A DNA stretch of 64,000 bases from JANNWF01 sp038205755 (GTDB lineage Bacteria; Pseudomonadota; Gammaproteobacteria; Xanthomonadales; Xanthomonadaceae): positions 28,493 to 92,492 of the forward strand of contig JBBRBN010000002.1 of NCBI GenBank assembly GCA_038205755.1. The letters run 5' to 3'. A program made the translations under genes and the position numbers. The notes under the pieces were generated by a model that was not told where the DNA came from, searched no databases, and was given only the letters and a program-made list of their open reading frames with translations. Shown piece by piece: positions 8,974-16,695 of this stretch; the stretch's first letter is position 1; each line of letters opens with the position of its first letter.

Positions 8974-9140
8974 CTAACCCGCATGTTTCATGAACCTCGC
9001 GCGCCCTCGCTTGTCTCTTGATCGCGCAGGAGACTGCCTCAGTCGGTCGTATGGCCCGCTACGCCGCTCCTTCGAAAAATCTCCTGTGCGAACAACATCC
9101 TGCGCGATTATCGCGCGAATTCATGAAACCGGCGGGCTAA
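8974..9140 (+). mobile_element. MITE-like repeat, copy B
   Basis: Second copy, in the same orientation as copy A. The left end is CCCGCATGTTTCATGAAC and the right end ATTCATGAAACCGGCGGG. Both are flanked by CTAA (8974-8977 and 9137-9140). Because copy A has CTAG on both sides, the tetramers vary together within a copy, as target duplications do. The inner stem here is CAGGAGA (9027-9033) paired with TCTCCTG (9080-9086). Confidence 0.85.
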
Positions 9141-9169
9141 GTCCGGCAGGCTGCTAGCGTCAGAATATT

Positions 9170-9185
9170 TGTGACAAGCGTCACA
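9170..9185. promoter_or_regulatory. Perfect CRP/Clp-type binding site
   Basis: The 16-mer TGTGACAAGCGTCACA is an exact TGTGA-N6-TCACA palindrome, the consensus for CRP and its Xanthomonad relative Clp. It lies 97-112 bp before the DUF1631 start codon and 30 bp after repeat copy B. The rest of 9141-9281 shows no coding signal. Binding by a CRP-family protein is inferred from the motif alone. Confidence 0.6.
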
Positions 9186-9281
9186 CTAGCGACGGGCGGC
9201 TGCCGGTGCAGCGCCGTCGGTCCCTCGCACGCCTGTCGATCTGCGATCATCGCGGTTCAAAGGCGGTGACCTGCAGTCCCG

Positions 9282-11849
9282 ATGATCGACTCCCAACTGC
9301 TATCTGAGCTTCGCACAGCGGCGACCCGCCGGCTGCTGCCTGTGCTCGGCCAGGTGATGGAGAAGACCGACGACGCGCTGTTTGACGTTTGGCAGCAGGG
9401 CGCCGCCGGCAGCAGTCAACAGGCGCTGTTTGATGCGCTGCGCGAACTGCGCCGACAGCGCTCGGTGATCGAAGGCGCCGTCGGCGACCGGATCGCCGAA
9501 GGCTTCAGTGCGCTCACCCAGGCGCGACGGCCCCGCGAGGATGAGTTTGCCGATGAGCAGCCCGCCGAACTCGAGCTGGGGCTGCTGGATTCGGACGTGC
9601 TTGAGGAGCAATTGACCTGTGATCGCCTCGCCACGGCGGTCGAGCGTCGGCATGGTGAGGCGCTTGGGCGGCTAGGTCGCGGACTGGCTCAGCTGGTCGG
9701 TCAGGCCGAGATCGCGGCGGCTGATCTGCCGCTCGCGCCGCTCAGGATTGCCCGCGCCTGGCGCGATGCGCTGGCTCCTGTGCTGGAGGCGATCGAATGG
9801 CGGCTGGTGGCGCTCAAACATCTGGAGCGCGGCCTGATCAGTGATCTGGGTGGCGTGGTTGACGAGATGTGCCGACTGCTGCAATCGCGCGGTATCGCGA
9901 TCGCATTGCCGGTGCAGCGGCCACGCCGCGCGGCAATGTCGGCCAGCCCGGGACAGGTCCGGCCCGCGCGCGAGGAGGCCGCCTGGGACGAGGGTCATAA
10001 CCAGGTGCCACCGCGCGGCGCCAACTCGGAGTTTGGCGCCGAATCGTTTTTCGGTGGCGCATCCATGGGCGGTGGCACTGGTGGAGGAGGAGGCGGCGGT
10101 GGTGGTGGCGGTGGCGGTGGCGGCGGCGAAGGCCCCGATCCGGTCTACGAGGCCATGCGCGAGATGTTCGCCGCCTACTTGGGCAACGTCCGCAACGGCA
10201 GCATCAACCCCAATCCCGGCGCCGCGGTGGGCAAGCCCGAGCCGGCAGCGCCGCAGACACCCGCCATTGACCCGGCGTCGGCCATTCTGGTGCTCAGCAG
10301 GCTGCAGCGACAGCCGACGCCGGCGCTGCTCGCTGCTGTCGATGATCGCGAGGCCGAGCTCGTGGGACTGCTGCGCAACGAGATCGTGCGCACCGCGGTC
10401 GCTCTGGGCCGCGCTCCGGTCGGCGCGCAGATGGAGCCGCACGACGAGCAGGCGCTGACCATGGTCGGCATGCTGTTCGACACGCTGATGGATCAGGGCC
10501 ACTTCAGCCGCGAGGTGCGCGAGCGCCTGGTGCGGCTTTATGTGCCCTACGCCAAGATCGCGCTGCTGGACCGGCGGCTGTTTGCCCACAAGCTGCATCC
10601 GGCGCGGCGGCTGCTCAACCTGCTGGCCGAGGCCTGCGATGGCAACGCGGGCGATGCACCGGCCGAGCGGGAGCTGCTGACCAAGGTCTTCTCGGTCAGC
10701 GAACGGCTGATCGATGCGTTCGAGGAGGACGTTGCGGTCTTTACCGCAGCCGAGGCCGAGTTCAGCGACTTCCTCAGCCGCCACCGGCGCCGCATCGCAC
10801 TTGCCGAGCAGCGTGCCGCCGAGGCCCAGCGCGGCCGCGAGCGTCTCGAGGAAGCGCGGCTGGAGGTGACCCTTGAGCTCGACAGCCTGGTCGGCAAGCG
10901 CCAGGTGCCCAAACCGATCGGCGAGTTCTTCCGCCGCGATTGGACCCATCACCTGACCATGGTCGCGCTGCGTGACGGGGTTGAATCGGATGCCTTCCGC
11001 GACGCCCGCGCGCCCGGCGTGAAGCTTTGGATGGCGCTGCTCGCCTGCGAGACCGGCAGACTGCCGCCGGTGGATCTGGCCGATCAGCTGCTGCCGGCGC
11101 TGCGCAGCTCGGGACAAGGCGAAGACGTCGCGCGCGCCAATCTCGCTGATGTGATGGCGGCGCTGCAGACGTCCATTCCAAGGCCACCGGCGCCGACACC
11201 GCCGGTACCGAAACCGCCGGATGTTCAACCGTTGGCCGATGAGGCACGGCCGGTCCGACCCGCAGCGTCCCCAGTCAGCGCCAGTCCGCGACCGCCGGAT
11301 CCGTTGGCGGCGAGACTGCCGACCGGCCCATCCGTCAACGGTCAGGCTTCTGGATCGGTGCCGCCGGTTCGGCCGGCAGCGCCTGCTGGCGCGATTTCAC
11401 CCGCAGCAGCGGTGGCGCCGGCAATCGAGCGCGTCGCAGTCGACCCGCCGCCGATATTCGAACTGGTGTCCGCAGCGCCCGAGCCGCCGCCACTGGTCAA
11501 GACCTCTGCGGCCGTGGAGGGCGATATCCGCCTGAATGCCGACACCAGCCTGGCGCTCCCGGAGCTGGTCGAGCAGGTCAAGCAGCTGACGGTCGGGACG
11601 TGGGTGGAGTTTGTCCAGGTCGACGGCTCGATCCAGCCGGCCAAGCTCAGCTGGATCAGCCCAATCTCCTCGCGCATGCTGTTCGTCAACCGCCGCGGTC
11701 TGCGCATGTGCACGGTGTCGGCCGAAGAGCTGGCCGCCCTGATGGCCGACAACAAGCTTTCCTTGCGAAAAGTGGATGCCGCGTTCGACCGCGCCATGAC
11801 CCAGGTGCTCGACCAGCTGCGCACTGGCGCCGCGCCGGCGCCCACCTGA
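9282..11849 (+). CDS. DUF1631 family protein
   Basis: An 855-residue protein that I place in DUF1631, a family of large soluble gammaproteobacterial proteins of unknown function. Supporting segments are the N-terminal ~210-residue helical region, the DDREAELVGLLRNEIV..MLFDTLMDQGHFSREVRERLVRLYVPYAKIALLD core, and the C-terminal GTWVEF...KLSWISPISSRMLFVNRRGLR block. The core and C-terminal blocks are separated by a Pro/Ala-rich linker (~625-755). A ~20-residue glycine run interrupts the protein near residue 265-283. A CRP/Clp-type site lies upstream, which suggests catabolite or cAMP/c-di-GMP-linked control. No catalytic motif is recognised. Confidence 0.8.
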   Translation: MIDSQLLSELRTAATRRLLPVLGQVMEKTDDALFDVWQQGAAGSSQQALFDALRELRRQRSVIEGAVGDRIAEGFSALTQARRPREDEFADEQPAELELGLLDSDVLEEQLTCDRLATAVERRHGEALGRLGRGLAQLVGQAEIAAADLPLAPLRIARAWRDALAPVLEAIEWRLVALKHLERGLISDLGGVVDEMCRLLQSRGIAIALPVQRPRRAAMSASPGQVRPAREEAAWDEGHNQVPPRGANSEFGAESFFGGASMGGGTGGGGGGGGGGGGGGGGEGPDPVYEAMREMFAAYLGNVRNGSINPNPGAAVGKPEPAAPQTPAIDPASAILVLSRLQRQPTPALLAAVDDREAELVGLLRNEIVRTAVALGRAPVGAQMEPHDEQALTMVGMLFDTLMDQGHFSREVRERLVRLYVPYAKIALLDRRLFAHKLHPARRLLNLLAEACDGNAGDAPAERELLTKVFSVSERLIDAFEEDVAVFTAAEAEFSDFLSRHRRRIALAEQRAAEAQRGRERLEEARLEVTLELDSLVGKRQVPKPIGEFFRRDWTHHLTMVALRDGVESDAFRDARAPGVKLWMALLACETGRLPPVDLADQLLPALRSSGQGEDVARANLADVMAALQTSIPRPPAPTPPVPKPPDVQPLADEARPVRPAASPVSASPRPPDPLAARLPTGPSVNGQASGSVPPVRPAAPAGAISPAAAVAPAIERVAVDPPPIFELVSAAPEPPPLVKTSAAVEGDIRLNADTSLALPELVEQVKQLTVGTWVEFVQVDGSIQPAKLSWISPISSRMLFVNRRGLRMCTVSAEELAALMADNKLSLRKVDAAFDRAMTQVLDQLRTGAAPAPT

Positions 11850-11881
11850 GTCCGGCAGGCTGCTGGCCCGCCGCTCACAGT

Positions 11882-12713
11882 TCAGTCGGCGCACACCCGG
11901 TACGCCTTGAGCAGCGAGATGCGCCCCGCGCGTGCCATTGCCAGCGCCGCCTGGGTGATCGAGACCATGCCGTCGGCAAGCGCCTGCCGGTGGATCCGGC
12001 CGGCCTCGGCGCCGGGAACGATCAGCCGGCGCAGGGCCGGCGTGACGCTCAACAATTCGTAGACTGCGCTGCGGCGGAACACCCCGCGGCCACCACAGTT
12101 GCTGCAGCCACGACCGGCGTGGAACACCTCGTCGGGCAACACGCCGAGCACGTCACGGATGTGCGGCGCGACCACCTCGGGCACCTTGCAGTGCTCGCAG
12201 GTCAGCCGCACCAGTCGCTGGGCCATCACCGCCAGCAGGCTTGCCCGCAGAAGAAAGGCCTCGACCCCGAGATCAAGCAGTCGGGTCACGCTGGTGGCAG
12301 CAGTGTTGGTGTGCAGGGTCGATAGCAGCAGATGAGAAGCGTGCAATTGCCAGGCTGATCGCAGCGCTGGGCGCCTGCACCGGCACCACCCGCTGGCGCG
12401 ACACGAAGTCGAGCGCCGCCATCGAAGCGGAGTCGGTCGCGCCTTCGATGGCGACCGCCACGCAGCCACGCAGACTGAGCAGGGCAACCGCGCGCAGCCG
12501 CCGCGCCGAGGCCGCCGGCACCAGCTGCAGCGCCTCGCGGGTCGCTTCGATCTGCTGCAGATTGAGCGAGGGCAGGCCGAGGTCGCAGGCCCGTCCGAAA
12601 GCGCTGTCGGCGTTCTCGCCCAGAGTCTCGCGGGCGCCGGACAGATCGATCCGACGGACCGCGGAAAGCCGATCAGGGTCGCCATCGGCGCAGGCGTTGA
12701 GCTGGTCGATCAA
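11882..12713 (-). pseudogene. Degraded GspE/PilB-like secretion ATPase
   Basis: Two frames hold the two ends of one type II secretion / type IV pilus assembly ATPase. The 5' part (12713 to ~12345) encodes a GspE N-terminal (MshEN-like) domain with LQLVPAASARRLRAVALLS and VAIEGATD. The 3' part (~12345 to 11882) is in another frame. It encodes HASHLLLSTLHTN, the LTCEHC and CSNCGG zinc cysteines, RSAVYELL and the C-terminal helices. The whole nucleotide-binding core with Walker A, roughly 200-250 residues in intact homologues, is missing, and the junction shifts frame. The product cannot be a working ATPase. Confidence 0.8.
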
Positions 12714-12940
12714 GTTCTGACGGGTTCGAACAACGCAATTTTCTGGCTTGGGATCTGCGGCACGCGCTGAGGTCTCGCGGTTGGGGCGGAGGGGTTCGGA
12801 TCACGCGGGCTGGCATTTCCGGCGATACCGGCTGCCGGCGAGATGATCAGAATCAACTTCTGCCCGGGCGCCGCCTGAACTGACGCCTGTGCGGCATGGC
12901 GGTAGACTCGGCAGCCGACCCTGACGACCGGACCGTGACC

Positions 12941-14830
12941 ATGCGCCCGCTTCAATTCCTGCTTGTCCTGTTGCTGCCGATCACCGCGCTTGCTCAGGAT
13001 GACCGTCGGCTTGACGAGCACTCCTATGCCGAGCCCGACAAGGTGGTGATCCGCGATCTCGGCCTGGACCTCAGGATCGACTTCGAACGGAAGGTGTTGC
13101 GTGGCAGCGCCGATCTCGCGCTTGAGTGGAAGGACAAGAGCCACCGCACGCTCACGCTCGACAGCCGCGATCTGACCATCCAGAAGGTGCTGGGCAAGCA
13201 CTCCGACGGCGGCTGGCGTCGACTCGACTGGACGCTTGCCGAGCGCGACCCGATTTTCGGCCAGAAGCTGAGCATAAAGCTGCGTCGACAGTATGCGAGT
13301 GTCCGCATCCGCTACGAGACCTCACCTGCCGCCTCCGGCCTGCAGTGGCTGCAGCCGGCGCTGACCGCCGGCAAGCGGCAGCCGTTCCTGTTCAGCCAAT
13401 CGCAGGCGATCCACGCGCGCTCGTGGGTGCCGCTGCAGGACACCCCTGGCGTGCGCTACACCTACAGCGCGAACGTCGAAACCGACCCGGGCATCGCCGT
13501 CCTGATGAGTGCCGACAACATCCCCGACGAGCCGCGCGACGGCAAGTACGTATTCCGCATGCGGCAGCCGATCTCGTCGTACCTGATGGCGATCGCGGCC
13601 GGTGATCTGGTTTTCAAGCCGATCTCCGCGCGCGCCGGCGTGTGGGCCGAGCCGGAGACGGTCGACGCCGCGGTGGCCGAGTTCATCGACACCGAAAAGA
13701 TGATCGAGGTGGCCGAATCGCTGTACGGCCCGTACCGCTGGGAGCGCTATGACCTGCTGATTCTGCCGCCGTCATTTCCGTTTGGCGGAATGGAAAACCC
13801 GCGCCTGTCGTTCATCACGCCCACCGTGATCGTCGGCGACAAGAGTCTGGTGGCGCTGATCTCCCACGAGCTGGCCCATTCCTGGTCGGGCAACCTGGTT
13901 ACCAACGCAAGCTGGAAGGACATGTGGCTCAACGAGGGCTTCACCAGCTATGTCGAGAACCGCATCATCGAGGCGATTTACGGCGAGCCGCAGGCGGCCA
14001 TGGAAAACCTGATCTCGCAGAACGGGCTGCGCCGCGAGCTGGCGGAACTGGCGCCTGAGCGGCAGCGCCTGCTGCTGCCGGCGATGCCCGGCATCGACCC
14101 GGATGAGGCCCTGACCGATGTCGCCTACATCAAGGGCCAGTGGTTTCTGATTTTTCTTGAGCAGCGTTTTGGTCGCGACCGGTTTGACGCCTTTCTGCGC
14201 CGCTGGTTCGACGGCTTCGCGTTCCAGGCCGTGAGCAGCAACGACTTTGTCGACTTCCTGCGCGCCGAGCTGCTGCCGCTGGCGCCTGATGCAGTGACCG
14301 AGGCCGAGCTGCAGGACTGGCTGCGCGGTGCCGGCGTGCCGGCGTCGGCGCCGGTCAGCGTCTCGACCCGCTTTGACCAGGTCGACCAGCAGCGCAGCCG
14401 CTGGCTGGCACAGGAGATTGCGGTCAGCGAAATCGCGTCGGACCAGTGGATCACCCAGGAGTGGGTGCACTTTCTCGAAGCGCTGCCCAGCACGCTGTCG
14501 GCCGAGCAGCTGGTTGAGCTGGATGGCCGCTATCGGTTTACCGGCACCGCCAACGGCGAGCTGGCTCAGCGCTGGTATCCGCTGGCCGAGCGCAGCGGCT
14601 ACTTCGAAGCGCGCCCGGCCATTGCCGAATTCCTGAAGCGGATTGGCAGGCGCAAGCTGGTGATGCCGATCTACACGGCGCTGGCTGAGACGTCCGATGG
14701 TCTCGTCTTTGCTCGCAAGGTGTTTGCCGAGGCGCGCACTGGCTACCACCCGATCACCACGGGGTCGATTGAAGCGCTGCTTGAAGCCGCCAAGCCGGCG
14801 GCCGCCCCGGCACCCGCAGAGGAGGTGTGA
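12941..14830 (+). CDS. Secreted M1-family metallo-aminopeptidase
   Basis: A 629-residue zinc aminopeptidase. The ATG at 12941 gives a clean signal peptide (MRPLQFLLVLLLPITALAQ), so export to the periplasm is likely. The substrate-anchoring motif GGMEN precedes the zinc site H309ELAH313...E332 (WLNEGF), followed by a helical C-terminal domain. The arrangement resembles the leukotriene-A4-hydrolase/aminopeptidase branch. It removes N-terminal residues from peptides. The alpha/beta hydrolase gene overlaps its stop codon, so the two form a translationally coupled pair. Confidence 0.92.
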   Translation: MRPLQFLLVLLLPITALAQDDRRLDEHSYAEPDKVVIRDLGLDLRIDFERKVLRGSADLALEWKDKSHRTLTLDSRDLTIQKVLGKHSDGGWRRLDWTLAERDPIFGQKLSIKLRRQYASVRIRYETSPAASGLQWLQPALTAGKRQPFLFSQSQAIHARSWVPLQDTPGVRYTYSANVETDPGIAVLMSADNIPDEPRDGKYVFRMRQPISSYLMAIAAGDLVFKPISARAGVWAEPETVDAAVAEFIDTEKMIEVAESLYGPYRWERYDLLILPPSFPFGGMENPRLSFITPTVIVGDKSLVALISHELAHSWSGNLVTNASWKDMWLNEGFTSYVENRIIEAIYGEPQAAMENLISQNGLRRELAELAPERQRLLLPAMPGIDPDEALTDVAYIKGQWFLIFLEQRFGRDRFDAFLRRWFDGFAFQAVSSNDFVDFLRAELLPLAPDAVTEAELQDWLRGAGVPASAPVSVSTRFDQVDQQRSRWLAQEIAVSEIASDQWITQEWVHFLEALPSTLSAEQLVELDGRYRFTGTANGELAQRWYPLAERSGYFEARPAIAEFLKRIGRRKLVMPIYTALAETSDGLVFARKVFAEARTGYHPITTGSIEALLEAAKPAAAPAPAEEV

Positions 14831-15789
14831 ACCGCCGCAGGCGGGCGCGCCAGCGGCGCCGTCGCTGGCTGAATCTGGCGGTTTGCGCCGGGCTTGCCCT
14901 GGCTGCGTTTCTACTCGTTGCATTCACGCGCCCCAGCTGGTTTCTGGAGGTCGAATATGCCCGCCTGCGCTGGCTGGGAGGCGCCAGCGAGACGCTGCTT
15001 CAGGTCGGCGACCATCGGCTGGAAGTGGTCGAGGCTGGCAGCGGCCGCAACGTGGTGCTGCTGCACGGTTTCACCGGCAGCAAGGAGAACTGGCTGCCGG
15101 TGTTCGCCGCACTTGCGCGGAATTACCGGGTGATTGCCCCGGATCTGCCGGGCTGGGGCGGCAGCGAGCGCAAGGTGGGAGTCAACTACGGATTTGCCGA
15201 CCAGGCGCCGCGGGTCGCCGAGTTGCTGCGTCAGCTCAGTCCTGCGGGCGCACCGGCGGTGCTGGTCGGGCACTCGATGGGCGGCGGAATCGCTGCCATG
15301 GTCGCGGCCCGCTACCCCGATCTGGTCGAGCGTCTGGTGCTGGTGGATGCTGCCGGCGTACGTTTTGCGGACAACGACTTTACTCTCGCTATCGGCCGCG
15401 GTGAGCATCCGTTCGAAGTCAACGACCGGGCGAGCCTCGACCGGCAGCTGGCGCTGGTCTTCGACCACCCGCCGTGGGTGCCATGGCCAGCCGACCAAGC
15501 GCTGATCGCCCAGCGGATCGCCGACCAGCCGTTTGAACGCGAGGTGCTGGATCGCATCGCGCGCCGCGATGAAGCCCTGCAGCCCGGCCTTGAAGCCACC
15601 GCCATCGTGGCACCCACTCTGCTGCTGTGGTGCCGCAACGACCGGATCGTCGATGTCAGCGGTGCCAGGCTGTATGCCGAGCGCATTCCCGTTACCCGCA
15701 CGGTGCTGCTCGATGGCTGCAACCACATGCCGATGATGGAGCAGCCGCAGGCCACGGCGGACGCCCTGCTGCAGTTCATCGGCGACTGA
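14827..15789 (+). CDS. Membrane-anchored alpha/beta hydrolase
   Basis: A 320-residue alpha/beta-fold hydrolase with an Arg-rich N-terminus and one transmembrane segment (~15-34). The catalytic triad is complete: Ser150 in GHSMGG, Asp272 in CRNDRIVD and His300 in GCNHMPMM. The oxyanion strand is LLHGFTGSKENW. The start is GTG at 14827, overlapping the aminopeptidase stop by four bases, with GAGGAG placed upstream. The family contains esterases, lipases and C-C hydrolases; the substrate is not predictable. Membrane orientation is inferred from the N-terminal anchor. Confidence 0.88.
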   Translation: MNRRRRARQRRRRWLNLAVCAGLALAAFLLVAFTRPSWFLEVEYARLRWLGGASETLLQVGDHRLEVVEAGSGRNVVLLHGFTGSKENWLPVFAALARNYRVIAPDLPGWGGSERKVGVNYGFADQAPRVAELLRQLSPAGAPAVLVGHSMGGGIAAMVAARYPDLVERLVLVDAAGVRFADNDFTLAIGRGEHPFEVNDRASLDRQLALVFDHPPWVPWPADQALIAQRIADQPFEREVLDRIARRDEALQPGLEATAIVAPTLLLWCRNDRIVDVSGARLYAERIPVTRTVLLDGCNHMPMMEQPQATADALLQFIGD

Positions 15790-15969
15790 GCCGGAGCCCA
15801 GGCGCGGACACCAGCCCGGCGCCGAACGCGTGGCGGCCGCCCCCGCGAGCGTCTAAGCTTCACATCCCGATCATTGGCGGCAGGCGCGGGCCGCAGTCAC
15901 AGACCGCCTCGGTCGGCGTCTTTACAAACGTAATCGTCAAGCGCACCGCATCCGGGGAGGATGCTCACG

Positions 15970-16608
15970 ATGGACATGTTCCTGAACATCACGCTGTCGT
16001 TTCCCACCGTGATCTTCAGCGTTCTGCTGGCGGTGGCGCTGTTCTACTGGCTGCTGGCGATCATCGGGCTGGTCGATCTGGATATTTTCCACATCCACAT
16101 CGGCCATGGCCCGGATGTCGATGGCATGGAACTCGGCGGCGTCACGGGGCTGCTGATGAAAGTTGGCCTGGATGGCGTGCCACTTACGTTGATACTCAGT
16201 GTGGTGACCCTGCTGGCGTGGCTGATCAGCTATTTCGCTGGCTTTTTCCTGCTGCAGCATCTGCCTTGGGACGTGTTGCGCTACGGCCTAGGTGCAGGTG
16301 CCGCCGTGCTGGCCGTGGTCATCGCGCTGCCTTTCACTGGCCTGCTGCTGCGGCCGTTCCGCAGTTTGTTCGCCAAGGTCAGGCCGGTTGACAGCGTGTC
16401 GCTGCTGAGTGAGGTCGCTGTGGTGCGCAGTCCGGTGGTAACCCTGGCGCAGGGCAGCGCTGAGGTCAACAACGGCGGCGCCGGGCTGATTCTGCAGGTG
16501 CGCGCCGAGCCGGGCCGATTCGTGCGCGGTGATCGTGTGGTGCTGGTGGAGTACATCGAGTCAACCAACGCCTATCGCGTGATCGCGGAAGGCGGCCCGA
16601 AAGAATAG
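15970..16608 (+). CDS. yqiJ: YqiJ-like inner-membrane protein with C-terminal OB fold
   Basis: A 212-residue membrane protein with transmembrane segments at about 13-36, 68-96 and 104-127. A C-terminal soluble domain (~143-205) has the NfeD-like OB-fold pattern (SEVAVVRSPVVTL...GDRVVLVEYIESTNAYRVI). This is the YqiJ layout. YqiJ/NfeD proteins are membrane partners of flotillins, and a flotillin gene follows 87 bp downstream. The ATG at 15970 is preferred over 15961 because GGGGAGG ends at 15960, nine bases before 15970. Confidence 0.82.
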   Translation: MDMFLNITLSFPTVIFSVLLAVALFYWLLAIIGLVDLDIFHIHIGHGPDVDGMELGGVTGLLMKVGLDGVPLTLILSVVTLLAWLISYFAGFFLLQHLPWDVLRYGLGAGAAVLAVVIALPFTGLLLRPFRSLFAKVRPVDSVSLLSEVAVVRSPVVTLAQGSAEVNNGGAGLILQVRAEPGRFVRGDRVVLVEYIESTNAYRVIAEGGPKE

Positions 16609-16695
16609 TGCAGGAACAGGTCTGGGTTGTTCGCGGTTGACTGCGACCGCCATTGCAATTGTGGTGACCATTATTTTCGCTCCGGAGTCTTCGTC

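Noticed and set aside
7972..9140. ubiE flanked by two MITE copies as a composite transposon
   Set aside because: The copies are in direct orientation, differ in their flanking tetramers (CTAG and CTAA) and carry no transposase, so independent insertions are simpler.
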